From an uncultured Micrococcaceae bacterium (GTDB taxonomy: Bacteria; Actinomycetota; Actinomycetes; Actinomycetales; Micrococcaceae), in assembly GCA_947502645.1 (NCBI GenBank), contig CANNAD010000003.1, positions 366,622-430,621 on the forward strand: a stretch of 64,000 nucleotides of DNA. The letters are read 5' to 3'. A model generated the notes under the pieces. That model saw only the letters and a program-made list of their open reading frames with translations. It ran no database searches and was not told the DNA's origin. Shown here piece by piece: positions 1 through 9,153 of the stretch (position 1 is the stretch's first letter; the number at the start of each line of letters is the position of its first letter). A program made the position numbers and the translations under genes.

Positions 1-1512
1 TCGAGTGAGCTGGCAAGCCTCGCTGAATCATTTGCCCAGCAGGGAGAGCTCGTCTTCGGCCGGAGATATACCGAACTGGCCGGCCTGCGCCCAGCCAACA
101 AGCGCGTCAAACAGAAGCTTGCACAGCTGAAGATCCTCTTCGAGTTTCTGGAAAACGGGACAGTTCCCGACTATCTCGCTACGGCAGCATCCCAGAAACA
201 GGGTGGCTGCGAGGACGTCAGCGAACTACGCCTCCTCCTGGCCGTGCTGCACCTCGATCGATGGGAACTTGAACAGGCAAAAGTGCACCTGGAGACAGTG
301 CGTTCCGCTTGCACCCGGAAGGGGCTGGCAGTGAGCCCAATGCATCAGGCAGCAAAGAATCTCTACTCCATGCTCACCGGAGAGGACACTGCAGAAACTC
401 TGAAGCGGCTCGACGTGCCCCTTGACGACTACCTGACCTGGGAGCCAGGTGCCATCATCGTGCAGTCAGTGGCGATGACCTACGCCGAACGCTACGAAAC
501 CGGCCGCAAGGTTCTGAATCTGCTGATATCACGAGCTGCAACCGTAGGTCCCCTCTGGGTCGATATGGCCAGACTTTACCAAGTAAAAAATGATCTCCGC
601 GGCGGCAACACTTTAGCCGCGCTGACCTCGGCGAAGGCGATAGCGCATTCCAGCGAGGACATTCAGGTGCAGGTTCTTCCGAGGACCTATCTGAAGGCCT
701 GGTATTGGTGTGAACAGGGCGACCATGACCGGACCACGGATGCATGCAATACAGCACTGGAACGCGCTGCCCAGCGTCACCACCCGAGATTGGCCGTCAT
801 TGTCGATGGCCACTACGGCGCAATGCTCCTGCACCGGGGAGAAACAAATCAAGGGTTACGACGCCTGCTCCGAAGCTATGAGAGCCTGGGCCGGCATATT
901 AGTCCGCAGGCGGCGAGAGTGGAACCGGACCTCGTGGAGGCGCTGGTCACCACCGGAGATATCGACAAAGCGAAAAAGGTTCTCGAAACCTTCCATGAAC
1001 GAGCCGCCAAGAATTTCAGCCGCTGGTGCCAGCTCGTATCAGCCCGAATGGAAGCCCTGGTGGCCTGCGGTGAGGAATCCTTGGCCCTCTTCGAAAAAGC
1101 CACCGCTATGTTTGAGGCCACCGACTCCAAATTCGAGGCAGCGAAAACGTTGAGCTCTTACGCAGACCGCCTCTCCGAAACCGGATACACGTCCCGCGCG
1201 AAGGAAACCTCTGCCGCAGCTGCCACCCTGTTCGACGAAATCGGCCTGAAAGTGTGGGCGCAGTCGCTGCGCGGACGGACGAAAGTTGCGGCGACGCCGT
1301 CGGGCAAACACCACGTCTTCGGACGGCTCACCGAATCCCAGCGGGAAGTAGCCGAACTTGTGGTGGCCGGCTATCGGAACAAGGAAATCGCCGCCACGCT
1401 CTTCACATCCGTACGCACCATCGAAGTGCGGCTCACTGGTATCTATCGGGAAATCGGTGTGAAGTCACGATCACAGCTGATCGCCGCCTCCACCGGCGGC
1501 TTGCCAAAGTAG
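1..1512 (+). CDS. LuxR-family regulator, 3' part (LAL-like)
   Basis: The reading frame is open from base 1, so this is the C-terminal half or so of a gene that starts upstream; about 503 residues are visible. Most of it is helical and repeat-like (Ala, Leu and Glu rich, TPR-like). The last 65 residues form a LuxR/NarL-type helix-turn-helix: LTESQREVAELVVAGYRNKE then ATLFTSVRTIEVRL. This layout fits the C-terminal part of large ATP-binding LuxR (LAL/MalT-like) regulators, whose N-terminal P-loop would be outside the window. Its target is unknown. It ends 73 bases before the UvrA-like gene on the same strand. Function beyond transcription regulator is not supported. Confidence 0.8.
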   Translation, partial: SSELASLAESFAQQGELVFGRRYTELAGLRPANKRVKQKLAQLKILFEFLENGTVPDYLATAASQKQGGCEDVSELRLLLAVLHLDRWELEQAKVHLETVRSACTRKGLAVSPMHQAAKNLYSMLTGEDTAETLKRLDVPLDDYLTWEPGAIIVQSVAMTYAERYETGRKVLNLLISRAATVGPLWVDMARLYQVKNDLRGGNTLAALTSAKAIAHSSEDIQVQVLPRTYLKAWYWCEQGDHDRTTDACNTALERAAQRHHPRLAVIVDGHYGAMLLHRGETNQGLRRLLRSYESLGRHISPQAARVEPDLVEALVTTGDIDKAKKVLETFHERAAKNFSRWCQLVSARMEALVACGEESLALFEKATAMFEATDSKFEAAKTLSSYADRLSETGYTSRAKETSAAAATLFDEIGLKVWAQSLRGRTKVAATPSGKHHVFGRLTESQREVAELVVAGYRNKEIAATLFTSVRTIEVRLTGIYREIGVKSRSQLIAASTGGLPK

Positions 1513-1585
1513 CCCACCCCCTCCTCTCGCGCCCTCCGTCTTCAACCTGCACGTCGGCCGAAGTCGGGGGAACTAGACTCGGTGA

Positions 1586-4108
1586 ATGCTCTCCCCACAA
1601 GACCACTCCGCGGCCAAGGACGGTTTCGTCCAGGTCCGCGGCGCCCGCGAGAACAACCTGCGCGATGTCGACGTCGACGTTCCCCGCGACGCGATCGTCG
1701 CATTTACGGGAGTGTCGGGATCCGGGAAATCGTCGTTGGCGTTCGGCACCATTTTCGCGGAGGCACAGCGTCGTTTCCTGGAGTCGGTGGCCCCCTACGC
1801 ACGGCGTCTGATCCAGCAGGGGCACACGCCCAAGGTCGAATACGTGGGCGGCCTGCCTCCCGCCGTCGCGCTTCAACAGCGCCGGGGAACGCCGAGTTCC
1901 CGCTCCACTGTGGGGACGGTGACCACGTTGTCGAACTCGCTGCGCATGCTCTACTCGCGGGCCGGCACCTATCCGGCAGAAATGCCGCGGCTGGAGTCGG
2001 ACTCGTTCTCACCCAATACGGCGATGGGAGCCTGCCCTGAATGTCATGGTCTGGGGACTGCGCATACGGTGACGGAATCTTCGCTGGTCCCAGATCCGAC
2101 GCTCAGCATCCGCGAAGGTGCCATCGCGTCCTGGCCGGGTGCCTGGCAGGGCAAGAACCTGCGCGACATTGTGGCCACGCTCGGCTACAACATTGATACG
2201 CCGTGGCAGAATTTGCCCCAGAAGGACCGCGACTGGCTCCTGTTCACCGACGAGCAGCCCGTTGTGGAAGTCACCCCGCAGCGGGACAGAATCGCCAAAC
2301 CGTACAAGGGCAGGTTCTGGAGCGCCAGAGCCAACGTTCTGCACACTCTCGCGGACACCAAAAGCCAGACCCTGCGCAACAAGGCTCTCGCGCATATGCA
2401 CTCGGGTCCATGCCCTCTCTGCGGCGGCAGCGGACTGAAGTCGGAAGCCATGGCCGTCACCTTCGCCGGCCGTTCGATCACCGAACTCAATCACGTCTCG
2501 ATGGTGGAACTCGCTGACATACTGCGGCCCACAGCGGAGCTGGTGGAGGCCGGGACCGCGGTGGCGTCGTCGTCGTCGGGCGAGGGAACCGACGTCGCGG
2601 TGACCATTGCGCGGGACCTACTGCAGCGCATCGAGGTGCTGTTGGAGCTCGGGCTCGGATACCTGGGGCTGGGGCGCGCCACGCCTACCCTCTCCCCCGG
2701 TGAAATGCAGCGCCTGCGCATCGCGACGCAGCTCCGGTCCGGACTTTTCGGCGTGATATATGTGCTGGATGAGCCCTCCGCTGGACTGCACCCAGCCGAC
2801 GCCGAACCTCTCCTCGCCGTGCTCGATCAGCTGAAGCTCTCCGGCAACTCGGTCTTTGTGGTGGAGCACAACATGGATGTGGTCGCGCGGGCGGACTGGA
2901 TTGTCGACGTCGGCCCTGGTGCCGGTTCGGGCGGGGGGTCGGTACTCTACAGCGGACCAGTTGCGGGGCTGGCGGACATCCCGACGTCGGCCACCCGGCC
3001 CTTCCTGTTCCCCGACGCGCCGTCGTCCGGCCCGCGCACTACCCGAACTCCGGAGAACTGGCTTCGGCTCACGGGCATCAGCCGGCACAATCTGCAGGGG
3101 CTCGACGTCGACATTCCGTTGTGCGTGTTGACGGCCGTTACCGGCGTCTCGGGCTCGGGGAAGTCCACGCTCGTCAGTCAGGTGCTGCCCGACGTCGTCG
3201 GCCGCCACGTTCCGTCGCTGCTCGATACATCCACTGACACGTCCGACGACGACGCCGAGCCCGGGCCGCCGACCGAGACGACCGCAGATGAGACCGTCGT
3301 CGACCGGGTAGAGGGTCTGGATCAGATCGACCGGTTGGTGCGGGTGGACCAGAAGCCCATCGGCCGGACACCGCGTTCCAATCTGGCCACGTATACCGGC
3401 TTGTTCGACGCCGTCCGGAAGGTCTTCGCTGCAACGGACGAGGCGAAAGCGCGCGGTTACAGTGCCGGTCGATTCTCCTTCAATGTTGCCGGGGGCCGGT
3501 GCGAAACCTGTTTGGGTGAAGGTTTCGTGGCCGTTGAGCTGCTGTTCCTGCCGGGTAGTTACGGGCGGTGCCCGGTGTGCCACGGGTCGCGGTACAACGA
3601 GAAAACGCTCGAGGTCACCTACGACGGGAAATCCATTGCGGACGTGCTGGCCCTGAGTGTCGACGACGCCGCAGCTTTCCTCGCCGGAGTCCCCTTGGCT
3701 GCGCGGAGCCTGGAAACGCTGCGCGAAGTAGGGCTCGGATACCTGCGGTTGGGTCAACCCGCCACGGAGCTGTCCGGCGGCGAGGCGCAGCGGATCAAGC
3801 TGGCCACCGAGCTCCAGCGCGCACGCCGCGGCCACACCCTGTATCTCCTCGACGAACCCACCACCGGGCTCCACCCCGCCGACGTCCTGCTGCTCCTGAA
3901 ACAGCTCAACCGGCTGGTGGATGCGGGGAACACGGTGGTCGTCGTCGAGCACACCATGGATGTGGTTGCAGCCGCAGACTGGGTGATCGACCTCGGGCCC
4001 TCCGGCGGCGACGCGGGCGGCCGAATCATGGCGGAGGGGACGCCGTCGGACGTTGCCGGCTCTTCCGGCAGCGCGACGGCGAAGTACCTCCGGCCCCGGT
4101 TGGGGTAG
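1586..4108 (+). CDS. UvrA paralogue (short, UvrA2/DrrC type)
   Basis: The product is an 840-residue twin-ABC ATPase of the UvrA family. Two P-loops are visible (GVSGSGKSSLAF near residue 45 and GVSGSGKSTLV near 525), with two signature motifs (LSPGEMQRLRI and LSGGEAQRIKL) and two Walker B segments ending LDEP. Zinc-type Cys pairs are present (CPECHGLG, CPLCGGSG, CETCLGEG, CPVCHG). Canonical UvrA is about 950 residues. The shorter length and the divergent first signature (SPGE instead of SGGE) place it with UvrA paralogues that are associated with drug resistance or DNA-adduct tolerance rather than with the housekeeping protein. No antibiotic cluster adjoins it, so the substrate is unknown. 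Confidence 0.88.
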   Translation: MLSPQDHSAAKDGFVQVRGARENNLRDVDVDVPRDAIVAFTGVSGSGKSSLAFGTIFAEAQRRFLESVAPYARRLIQQGHTPKVEYVGGLPPAVALQQRRGTPSSRSTVGTVTTLSNSLRMLYSRAGTYPAEMPRLESDSFSPNTAMGACPECHGLGTAHTVTESSLVPDPTLSIREGAIASWPGAWQGKNLRDIVATLGYNIDTPWQNLPQKDRDWLLFTDEQPVVEVTPQRDRIAKPYKGRFWSARANVLHTLADTKSQTLRNKALAHMHSGPCPLCGGSGLKSEAMAVTFAGRSITELNHVSMVELADILRPTAELVEAGTAVASSSSGEGTDVAVTIARDLLQRIEVLLELGLGYLGLGRATPTLSPGEMQRLRIATQLRSGLFGVIYVLDEPSAGLHPADAEPLLAVLDQLKLSGNSVFVVEHNMDVVARADWIVDVGPGAGSGGGSVLYSGPVAGLADIPTSATRPFLFPDAPSSGPRTTRTPENWLRLTGISRHNLQGLDVDIPLCVLTAVTGVSGSGKSTLVSQVLPDVVGRHVPSLLDTSTDTSDDDAEPGPPTETTADETVVDRVEGLDQIDRLVRVDQKPIGRTPRSNLATYTGLFDAVRKVFAATDEAKARGYSAGRFSFNVAGGRCETCLGEGFVAVELLFLPGSYGRCPVCHGSRYNEKTLEVTYDGKSIADVLALSVDDAAAFLAGVPLAARSLETLREVGLGYLRLGQPATELSGGEAQRIKLATELQRARRGHTLYLLDEPTTGLHPADVLLLLKQLNRLVDAGNTVVVVEHTMDVVAAADWVIDLGPSGGDAGGRIMAEGTPSDVAGSSGSATAKYLRPRLG

Positions 4109-4146
4109 TTTCGCGGGGTTGTGGGTTGCTCCTCGTGGCCGGCGGC

Positions 4147-4244
4147 CACGGAATCCGTACCACTTTGGTGCGCCCGGGAATCATCTGACCTTGTCACAGG
4201 GGCGACACGCCGCTGCACCTCCTCAAAGCCGTACGGATTCCGTG
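4147..4244. repeat. 14-bp inverted repeat, 70-base spacer
   Basis: CACGGAATCCGTAC at 4147-4160 is exactly complemented by GTACGGATTCCGTG at 4231-4244. The spacer is too long for a tight terminator hairpin. It could be paired operator half-regions for a looping regulator, or a remnant of a small mobile element. The function is unknown. Confidence 0.6.
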
Positions 4245-4309
4245 AAGGGTCAACATGCAGTCCACACACAAGTCCCCGGCAATGCAAACAATCGTACTGA
4301 TATCACCGA

Positions 4310-4338
4310 TTGATTACGGTCGTAAATACTGTTGTATA
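4310..4338 (+). promoter_or_regulatory. Candidate promoter of importer operon
   Basis: TTGATT (4310-4315) and TGTATA (4333-4338) are 17 bases apart, a fair sigma-70-type match about 100 bases before the substrate-binding protein gene. The palindrome at 4314-4325 lies between the two boxes, where a repressor would block polymerase. This is a pattern match only. Confidence 0.35.
4314..4325. promoter_or_regulatory. Candidate operator TTACGGTCGTAA
   Basis: The dyad TTACG-GT-CGTAA lies in the promoter spacer of the importer operon. A near copy, TTGCG-GT-CGCAA at 15567-15578, lies in the divergent promoter region of the aryl-CoA catabolic genes. The two differ only by a paired A/T to G/C change that keeps the symmetry, which is what a dimeric repressor site would show. 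Confidence 0.5.
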
Positions 4339-4379
4339 CGCCCCGCGATTGTGCGATGCTGATTTCCGTAAGACCTCAG

Positions 4380-4395
4380 TGTGATCTCAATCACC
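4380..4395. promoter_or_regulatory. Crp/GlxR-like site
   Basis: TGTGA-TCTCAA-TCACC matches the Crp/GlxR consensus TGTGA-N6-TCACA at nine of ten fixed positions and holds a perfect GTGAT/ATCAC dyad. It lies 41 bases before the start of the substrate-binding protein gene, downstream of the candidate promoter, so it could act as a roadblock or serve another start site. Confidence 0.45.
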
Positions 4396-4435
4396 CACTC
4401 GCACGCGCACCGTGTGCCCAGAAGGGATGTAAACC

Positions 4436-5656
4436 ATGTCTGAAACCTTCTCCCGGGGTGGCCGCACGGCACGCCGCACTACCGCCGTCCTAGCTGGCTC
4501 CCTCACTCTGATGATGCTCACCGCGTGTGGAGGCGGGAGCCTCGGCAACGCAGAGGGCGACGACGGCGCCAGCGGCTCAGCCGACACCGTCACCGTTGGT
4601 CTGGCTGTCCCCCAGTCAGGTGTCTACGCCGGTCTCGGCGAGGACATGACACAGGGCTTTGAGCTCTATCTTGAGCAGGCTGGCAACAAGCTCAGCGGCC
4701 ACGAGATCGAGGTAGTCAGTGCGGATACCGGTGAGGGCCCGCAGACTGCCATTCCCGCGGTTTCGCGTCTGATCAAGCAGGACAAGGCCGACGTCGTCGC
4801 GGGTATCGTCAGCTCTGCAACCGCCCTTGGTATCAAAGATACGTTCATCCAGGCGGAGGTGCCGCTCATCATTGCCAATGCTGGCGCCAATGACATCACC
4901 GCCGAGCCGTCCCCCTACATCTGGCGCACGTCCTACACCAACGGTGAGGTGAGCGGGGCTATCGGCAAGCACGTGGCCGAGGAGGTCGGTGATGGTTCCG
5001 TCTACCTCATCGCCGCCGACTACGCTGCGGGTCAGGAGCACGTCAACGGGTTCAAGGAACAGTTCGAGGCCGCCGGGGGCAAGATTGCCGGCGAGACCTT
5101 CACACCGTTTGGCACCACGAGTGACTGGCAGCCGTACCTCAGCAAGATCCGCAGCTCGGGTGCGTCCGCCGTCTTCGCCTTCTACGCAGGTTCTGAAGCG
5201 GCCAACTTCGTTCAGCAGTACTCCACGTTCGGCCTGGCCAAGGAAGCGCAGCTCTACGGCAACGGCTTCATTGTCGAGGGCGATGTGCTGCAGGCACAGG
5301 GCAAGGCAGCGCTCGGTATCCAGACGTCGCTGAACTACAGCCCGATGATCGATACCGAGATCAACAACAAGTTCGTGGAAGCCTACATGGAGGCCTATGA
5401 CGAGGTTCCCACGGTCTACGCCATGCAGGCATACGACGCCGCAGCAGCCATTGAAGCCGCACTGGAGTCAGCTGATTCCACGGACGGCCCAGGCATTGCC
5501 GCAGCGTTGTCAGAGGTTGGCGAATTCGAGAACAGCCCCCGCGGCCCGTGGAGCTTCAACGAAAACCATGACCCGGAGCAGAGCTACTACCTGCGCGAGG
5601 TGCAGGAAGTCGACGGCAAGCTCGCGAACGTGGTTCTCAACGAGATCCAGGACTAA
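4436..5656 (+). CDS. livK: ABC importer substrate-binding lipoprotein (LivK type)
   Basis: This is a 406-residue extracytoplasmic solute receptor. A basic N-terminus and hydrophobic core end in the lipobox LTAC, with lipidation expected at Cys31, then a Gly/Ser linker and a periplasmic-binding fold of the branched-chain-amino-acid type (the segment TVGLAVPQSGVYAGLGEDM opens the fold). The RBS GAAGGGA precedes the ATG. It leads a five-gene operon with two permeases and two ATPases. Members of this family take amino acids, amides, urea or aromatic acids. The shared operator with the aryl-CoA genes makes an aromatic acid a reasonable guess, but ligand residues cannot settle this. Confidence 0.9.
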   Translation: MSETFSRGGRTARRTTAVLAGSLTLMMLTACGGGSLGNAEGDDGASGSADTVTVGLAVPQSGVYAGLGEDMTQGFELYLEQAGNKLSGHEIEVVSADTGEGPQTAIPAVSRLIKQDKADVVAGIVSSATALGIKDTFIQAEVPLIIANAGANDITAEPSPYIWRTSYTNGEVSGAIGKHVAEEVGDGSVYLIAADYAAGQEHVNGFKEQFEAAGGKIAGETFTPFGTTSDWQPYLSKIRSSGASAVFAFYAGSEAANFVQQYSTFGLAKEAQLYGNGFIVEGDVLQAQGKAALGIQTSLNYSPMIDTEINNKFVEAYMEAYDEVPTVYAMQAYDAAAAIEAALESADSTDGPGIAAALSEVGEFENSPRGPWSFNENHDPEQSYYLREVQEVDGKLANVVLNEIQD

Positions 5657-5668
5657 AGGACAAACTCG

Positions 5669-6553
5669 ATGCTGGCATGGTTCGATGCGAACACCGCAAC
5701 CATCCTCAACGGTCTGGCGTTGGGCGCCGTACTGTTCCTGATCGCCGTCGGCCTTTCATTGGTCTTCGGGACGATGGATGTGTTGAATCTGGCGCATGGC
5801 GCCGTGTCATTGATGGGTGCCTACGTGGGCGTGGCGATGTATGGCGCCGCGCCCACCACGGGCATGTTCTTCCTGGCGATGGTGATCGCCGCCGTTATCG
5901 GGTTCGCGGCCGGCGGGATTCTGGCGGGGATGGTCTCGCCCGTGCGGAATCACCTGAGACAGGCGCTGCTGACCCTGGGTATGGCGCTCATCGTCGCGGA
6001 GCTTCTCCAGGAAGTGTTCGGCCCGGAGGTACGGTCCGTTCCCGTGCCAGGGTTCCTCTCCAGCACAATCAACCTCATGGGCAACCCCTACCCGGTGTAC
6101 CGGCTCGCCATGGTGGCAGCCGGGGTGGTCGTGGCCATCGCCCTCTACATAATTCTTGAACGCACCCGTGCCGGTGCCATAGTGCGGGCCACAGTGGCTG
6201 ACCGCGCCATGGTCGAGGCGATCGGGATCCGCACCAAAGTGGTGCTCGCCCTCGTCTTCGGCGGCGGTGCGGCACTGGCTGCCGTCGGCGGTCTGCTGGC
6301 AGCACCCATCCTCGGCGCACAGCCAGGGCTGGACGATCAGATCCTCCTCCTGGCCCTTGTCATCGTGGTGATCGGCGGGCTCGGCTCGCTGCGCGGCGCA
6401 CTGCTCGGGGCACTCGTGGTGGGACAGGTGCAGACAATCGGCGTGTCAGTAGTCAACGAGTTCGCATCCTTCCTGCTCTTCGCAGCACTGGCCGCGGTTC
6501 TCCTCTTCAGGCCGCAGGGCCTGTTGCCAGCACGAAAGGGAGCGCACGTATGA
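5669..6553 (+). CDS. livH: ABC importer permease (LivH type)
   Basis: This 294-residue integral membrane protein has about eight hydrophobic segments. The N-terminal NGLALGAVLFLIAVGLSLVF and the MDVLNLAHGAVSLMGAYVG segment are hallmarks of LivH permeases. It begins 12 bases after the receptor gene and its stop overlaps the next start (ATGA), which indicates translational coupling. With the LivM partner it forms the transmembrane channel. Confidence 0.92.
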   Translation: MLAWFDANTATILNGLALGAVLFLIAVGLSLVFGTMDVLNLAHGAVSLMGAYVGVAMYGAAPTTGMFFLAMVIAAVIGFAAGGILAGMVSPVRNHLRQALLTLGMALIVAELLQEVFGPEVRSVPVPGFLSSTINLMGNPYPVYRLAMVAAGVVVAIALYIILERTRAGAIVRATVADRAMVEAIGIRTKVVLALVFGGGAALAAVGGLLAAPILGAQPGLDDQILLLALVIVVIGGLGSLRGALLGALVVGQVQTIGVSVVNEFASFLLFAALAAVLLFRPQGLLPARKGAHV

Positions 6554-7575
6554 GCGCGACGAACACACTCTCCGGCCTGACAGCGGACAAGCCCGGAACC
6601 CCAAAACTCCTGAGCCGCAGCGCACCGCGGCCGATGCTCCGGCTGCTCGTCGCCGTCGTCATCCTGCTGGTCCTGGTGTCACTGCCGTTCTTCCTGGCAC
6701 CGTATCCGCTCAGCCTTGCAGGCCGGGCGCTGGCCTTCGGCCTGCTGGTGGTCAGCGTTGACCTGCTCACCGGTGTCATGGGGATGCCCTCTCTGGGACA
6801 GGTCGCCTATTTTGGAGCCGGCGCCTACACCGCCGGGCTCGTTGGCATGCATCTGTCCACCAGCGGCGTGGTGCAGCTGCTGATCGGAACACTGGCCGGG
6901 GCTGCGCTCGCGCTCCTGACCGGCGCAGTCGCCGTAAGGACCGCAGGCATAGTGTTCCTCATGATTACCCTCGCGATCGGCGAGCTGGCCCACATCGGCG
7001 TCGGCTCCATCAACGCTGTTGGCGCGAGTAACGGTCTGGCCGGCATCCCGCCGGTCTCGGTGCTCCCCGGCGGTGAGCCCCTGGTTGTTCCCGGCTACCT
7101 TTACTGGTGGGTTCTGGCAGTGTTCGTCATTGGTTTCTGCGCTGCCGCCGTCCTCAACCGCTCCCCGCTCGGCCGCTCAATGCGCGGTGTCCGCGACGGC
7201 GAACTGCGCCTTCGCGCCCTCGGACAGAATACGTACTCCGTCAAGCTCATTGCCTACACGATTGCCGGTGGTGTGGCAGGTGCCGCAGGGACCGCCTGGG
7301 TGGCACAGACACAGTTCATTTCGCCCGGCGACCTGGGCTTCGACATGGCAGCATTTGCGCTTCTCAGTGTTGTTCTCGGCGGAGCCGGGAGCCTGTGGGG
7401 ACCGGTCATCGGAGCAGGACTGGTCATTTTTGTCCGCGACTGGCTCGGTGGTTACATCGAGGGCCGCGGAACGCTTCTGCTCGGCGTCGTCTTTGTCATT
7501 GCCGTCTACGTTCTGCCCCGAGGTGTTGCTGGCATCAAGTGGCGTTCCCTACGACGAAAGTCGAGTGAATCATGA
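6550..7575 (+). CDS. livM: ABC importer permease (LivM type)
   Basis: This is the 341-residue second permease of the importer, with repeated hydrophobic segments and the LivM-type stretch SLGQVAYFGAGAYTAGL near residue 80. It overlaps both neighbours by four bases (ATGA), so all five genes are expected on one message. Confidence 0.92.
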   Translation: MSATNTLSGLTADKPGTPKLLSRSAPRPMLRLLVAVVILLVLVSLPFFLAPYPLSLAGRALAFGLLVVSVDLLTGVMGMPSLGQVAYFGAGAYTAGLVGMHLSTSGVVQLLIGTLAGAALALLTGAVAVRTAGIVFLMITLAIGELAHIGVGSINAVGASNGLAGIPPVSVLPGGEPLVVPGYLYWWVLAVFVIGFCAAAVLNRSPLGRSMRGVRDGELRLRALGQNTYSVKLIAYTIAGGVAGAAGTAWVAQTQFISPGDLGFDMAAFALLSVVLGGAGSLWGPVIGAGLVIFVRDWLGGYIEGRGTLLLGVVFVIAVYVLPRGVAGIKWRSLRRKSSES

Positions 7576-8357
7576 CAACCACGGATAATCCGATCCTCGA
7601 TATCCGCGATCTCACCCTCTCCTTCGGTTCGCTGACGGCGGTCGACGGCGTCACTCTCCGGGTGCAGGAGGGCGCACGTCACGCGCTCATCGGCCCGAAT
7701 GGTGCGGGAAAATCCACGCTGTTCGGTGTGCTGGCCGGGCGCCTTCGCGCGACCAGCGGTCAGATCTTCTTCAATGGCCAAGATGTGACGGCGTTGAGTG
7801 AGGCCGAGCGCGCACGTAAGGGCCTGGTCCGCACGTTCCAGCACTCCAGCCTGTTCCTCGGGATGAGCGTGCTGGACAACGTCCGCCTCGCGGTGGAACG
7901 GACCATCAGCCAGCCGAAACGGCCCTGGCCTAACCCTCGACGGGATCGTGCCGTGACAGATGCGGCCATGACGCATCTGGAGAGCGTGGGGCTGTTGAGC
8001 CGCCCGTCCTCGCTCTGTGGTGCGCTCTCCCACGGCGAGCGCCGTCAGGTTGAGGTGGCCATGGTGCTGGCGTGTGAGCCGCGGATGGTCCTGTTTGATG
8101 AGCCAACGGCGGGGATGTCGGTGGCTGAGACGAACCGTTTCGCTGAGATTGTGGAATCACTCCCCCGAAAGGTCACCGTGGTCGTCGTCGAGCATGATCT
8201 GGATATTGTTTTTCGTCTGGCGGAGCGCGTGAGCGTGCTTGCGGCCGGGAAGCTGATTGCTGATGGGACGCCGGAGGATATTCGTACCAACGACGCCGTT
8301 CAGGAAGCGTATCTGGGCACGTCCAGCAACGATGCTCTGTTTGGGGCTGCATCATGA
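7572..8357 (+). CDS. livG: ABC importer ATPase (LivG type)
   Basis: This 261-residue cytoplasmic ATPase shows Walker A GPNGAGKST (residue 39 on), a Q-loop in RTFQHSSLF, the signature LSHGERRQVEVAM (an H replaces the second G, common in LivG), and Walker B MVLFDEPTAGM. Its ATG overlaps the stop of the LivM gene and its own stop overlaps the LivF start. Confidence 0.93.
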   Translation: MTTTDNPILDIRDLTLSFGSLTAVDGVTLRVQEGARHALIGPNGAGKSTLFGVLAGRLRATSGQIFFNGQDVTALSEAERARKGLVRTFQHSSLFLGMSVLDNVRLAVERTISQPKRPWPNPRRDRAVTDAAMTHLESVGLLSRPSSLCGALSHGERRQVEVAMVLACEPRMVLFDEPTAGMSVAETNRFAEIVESLPRKVTVVVVEHDLDIVFRLAERVSVLAAGKLIADGTPEDIRTNDAVQEAYLGTSSNDALFGAAS

Positions 8358-9064
8358 ACGGTGATGAGCTGCTGGAGGTTGAGAACCTCGCGGCTGGTTA
8401 TGCGGGCAGCCGGGTGTTGGATGGCGTGTCTCTGACTGTTGGTTCCGGTGAGGCTGTGGCTCTTCTGGGGCGCAATGGTGCCGGTAAGACGACGTTGATG
8501 GAGGCGATCATGGGGATGGTCACCGCGATGGATGGTCGTGTGCGGATTGACGGCAAGGATGTCACGGGCAAGGCTCCGCATGTGGTGTCGAAGGCTGGTG
8601 TGGGGATTGTTCCTCAGGGCCGCCGTGTGTTTGCGCCGTTGACGGTGGAGGAGAACCTGGAGATCGCGTTGCGGAAGCGTTCGGGTGAGTGGACGGTCGA
8701 GCGGGTTTACGATCTGATGCCCCGGTTGCGGGAGCGCCGGACGAATCTGGGTTCGCAGCTCTCCGGTGGTGAGCAGCAGATGCTGGCGATCGGCCGTGCA
8801 CTGCTGGGTTCCCCGCGTCTGATGCTTCTCGATGAGCCGTCTGACGGCCTTGCTCCGAAGGTGGTTGAACAGGTTGGGGAGATCATCCTTGATCTGGCGG
8901 ATACGGGTATGGCGATCCTGATTGTGGAGCAGAACCTCCACCTGGCGTTCACTGTTTCGGACCGGCTTGCCATCATGCGTAAGGGCGAAATTGTCCATGA
9001 GAGTTCTGTTGTTGATTTTCGGCGGGATGAGCAGCTCGCGCACAGCCTGTTGGGTGTCGGCTGA
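8354..9064 (+). CDS. livF: ABC importer ATPase (LivF type)
   Basis: This 236-residue ATPase shows Walker A GRNGAGKTT, signature LSGGEQQMLAI and Walker B LMLLDEPSDGL. It is the last gene of the importer operon and is followed at 9105-9142 by a strong hairpin terminator shared with the convergent catabolic operon. Confidence 0.93.
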   Translation: MNGDELLEVENLAAGYAGSRVLDGVSLTVGSGEAVALLGRNGAGKTTLMEAIMGMVTAMDGRVRIDGKDVTGKAPHVVSKAGVGIVPQGRRVFAPLTVEENLEIALRKRSGEWTVERVYDLMPRLRERRTNLGSQLSGGEQQMLAIGRALLGSPRLMLLDEPSDGLAPKVVEQVGEIILDLADTGMAILIVEQNLHLAFTVSDRLAIMRKGEIVHESSVVDFRRDEQLAHSLLGVG

Positions 9065-9104
9065 GTTAGGTGTGAACCCGGCCGACGTCGGCTGGTTGAG
9101 TTAG

Positions 9105-9142
9105 AAAGGGAGGGTCCCCGCCGTGGCGGGGACCCTCCCTTT
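9105..9142. terminator. Bidirectional terminator hairpin
   Basis: The arms 9105-9122 (AAAGGGAGGGTCCCCGCC) and 9125-9142 are perfectly complementary over 18 bp, with A-rich and T-rich ends on both strands. The hairpin sits between the convergent importer operon and the flavoenzyme gene. Confidence 0.85.
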
Positions 9143-9153
9143 CTCTTGGTTGG

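Larger units (their letters stand above)
4109..4435. other. Intergenic control region before importer operon
   Basis: These 327 bases hold no credible gene. They contain a 14-bp perfect inverted repeat with widely separated arms, a candidate promoter with an overlapping palindrome, and a Crp-like site, each listed separately. Confidence 0.6.

Noticed and set aside
2618-3952. 444-codon minus-strand frame opposite the UvrA-like gene
   Set aside because: It is a shadow frame of a GC-rich gene; the plus strand carries all UvrA motifs.
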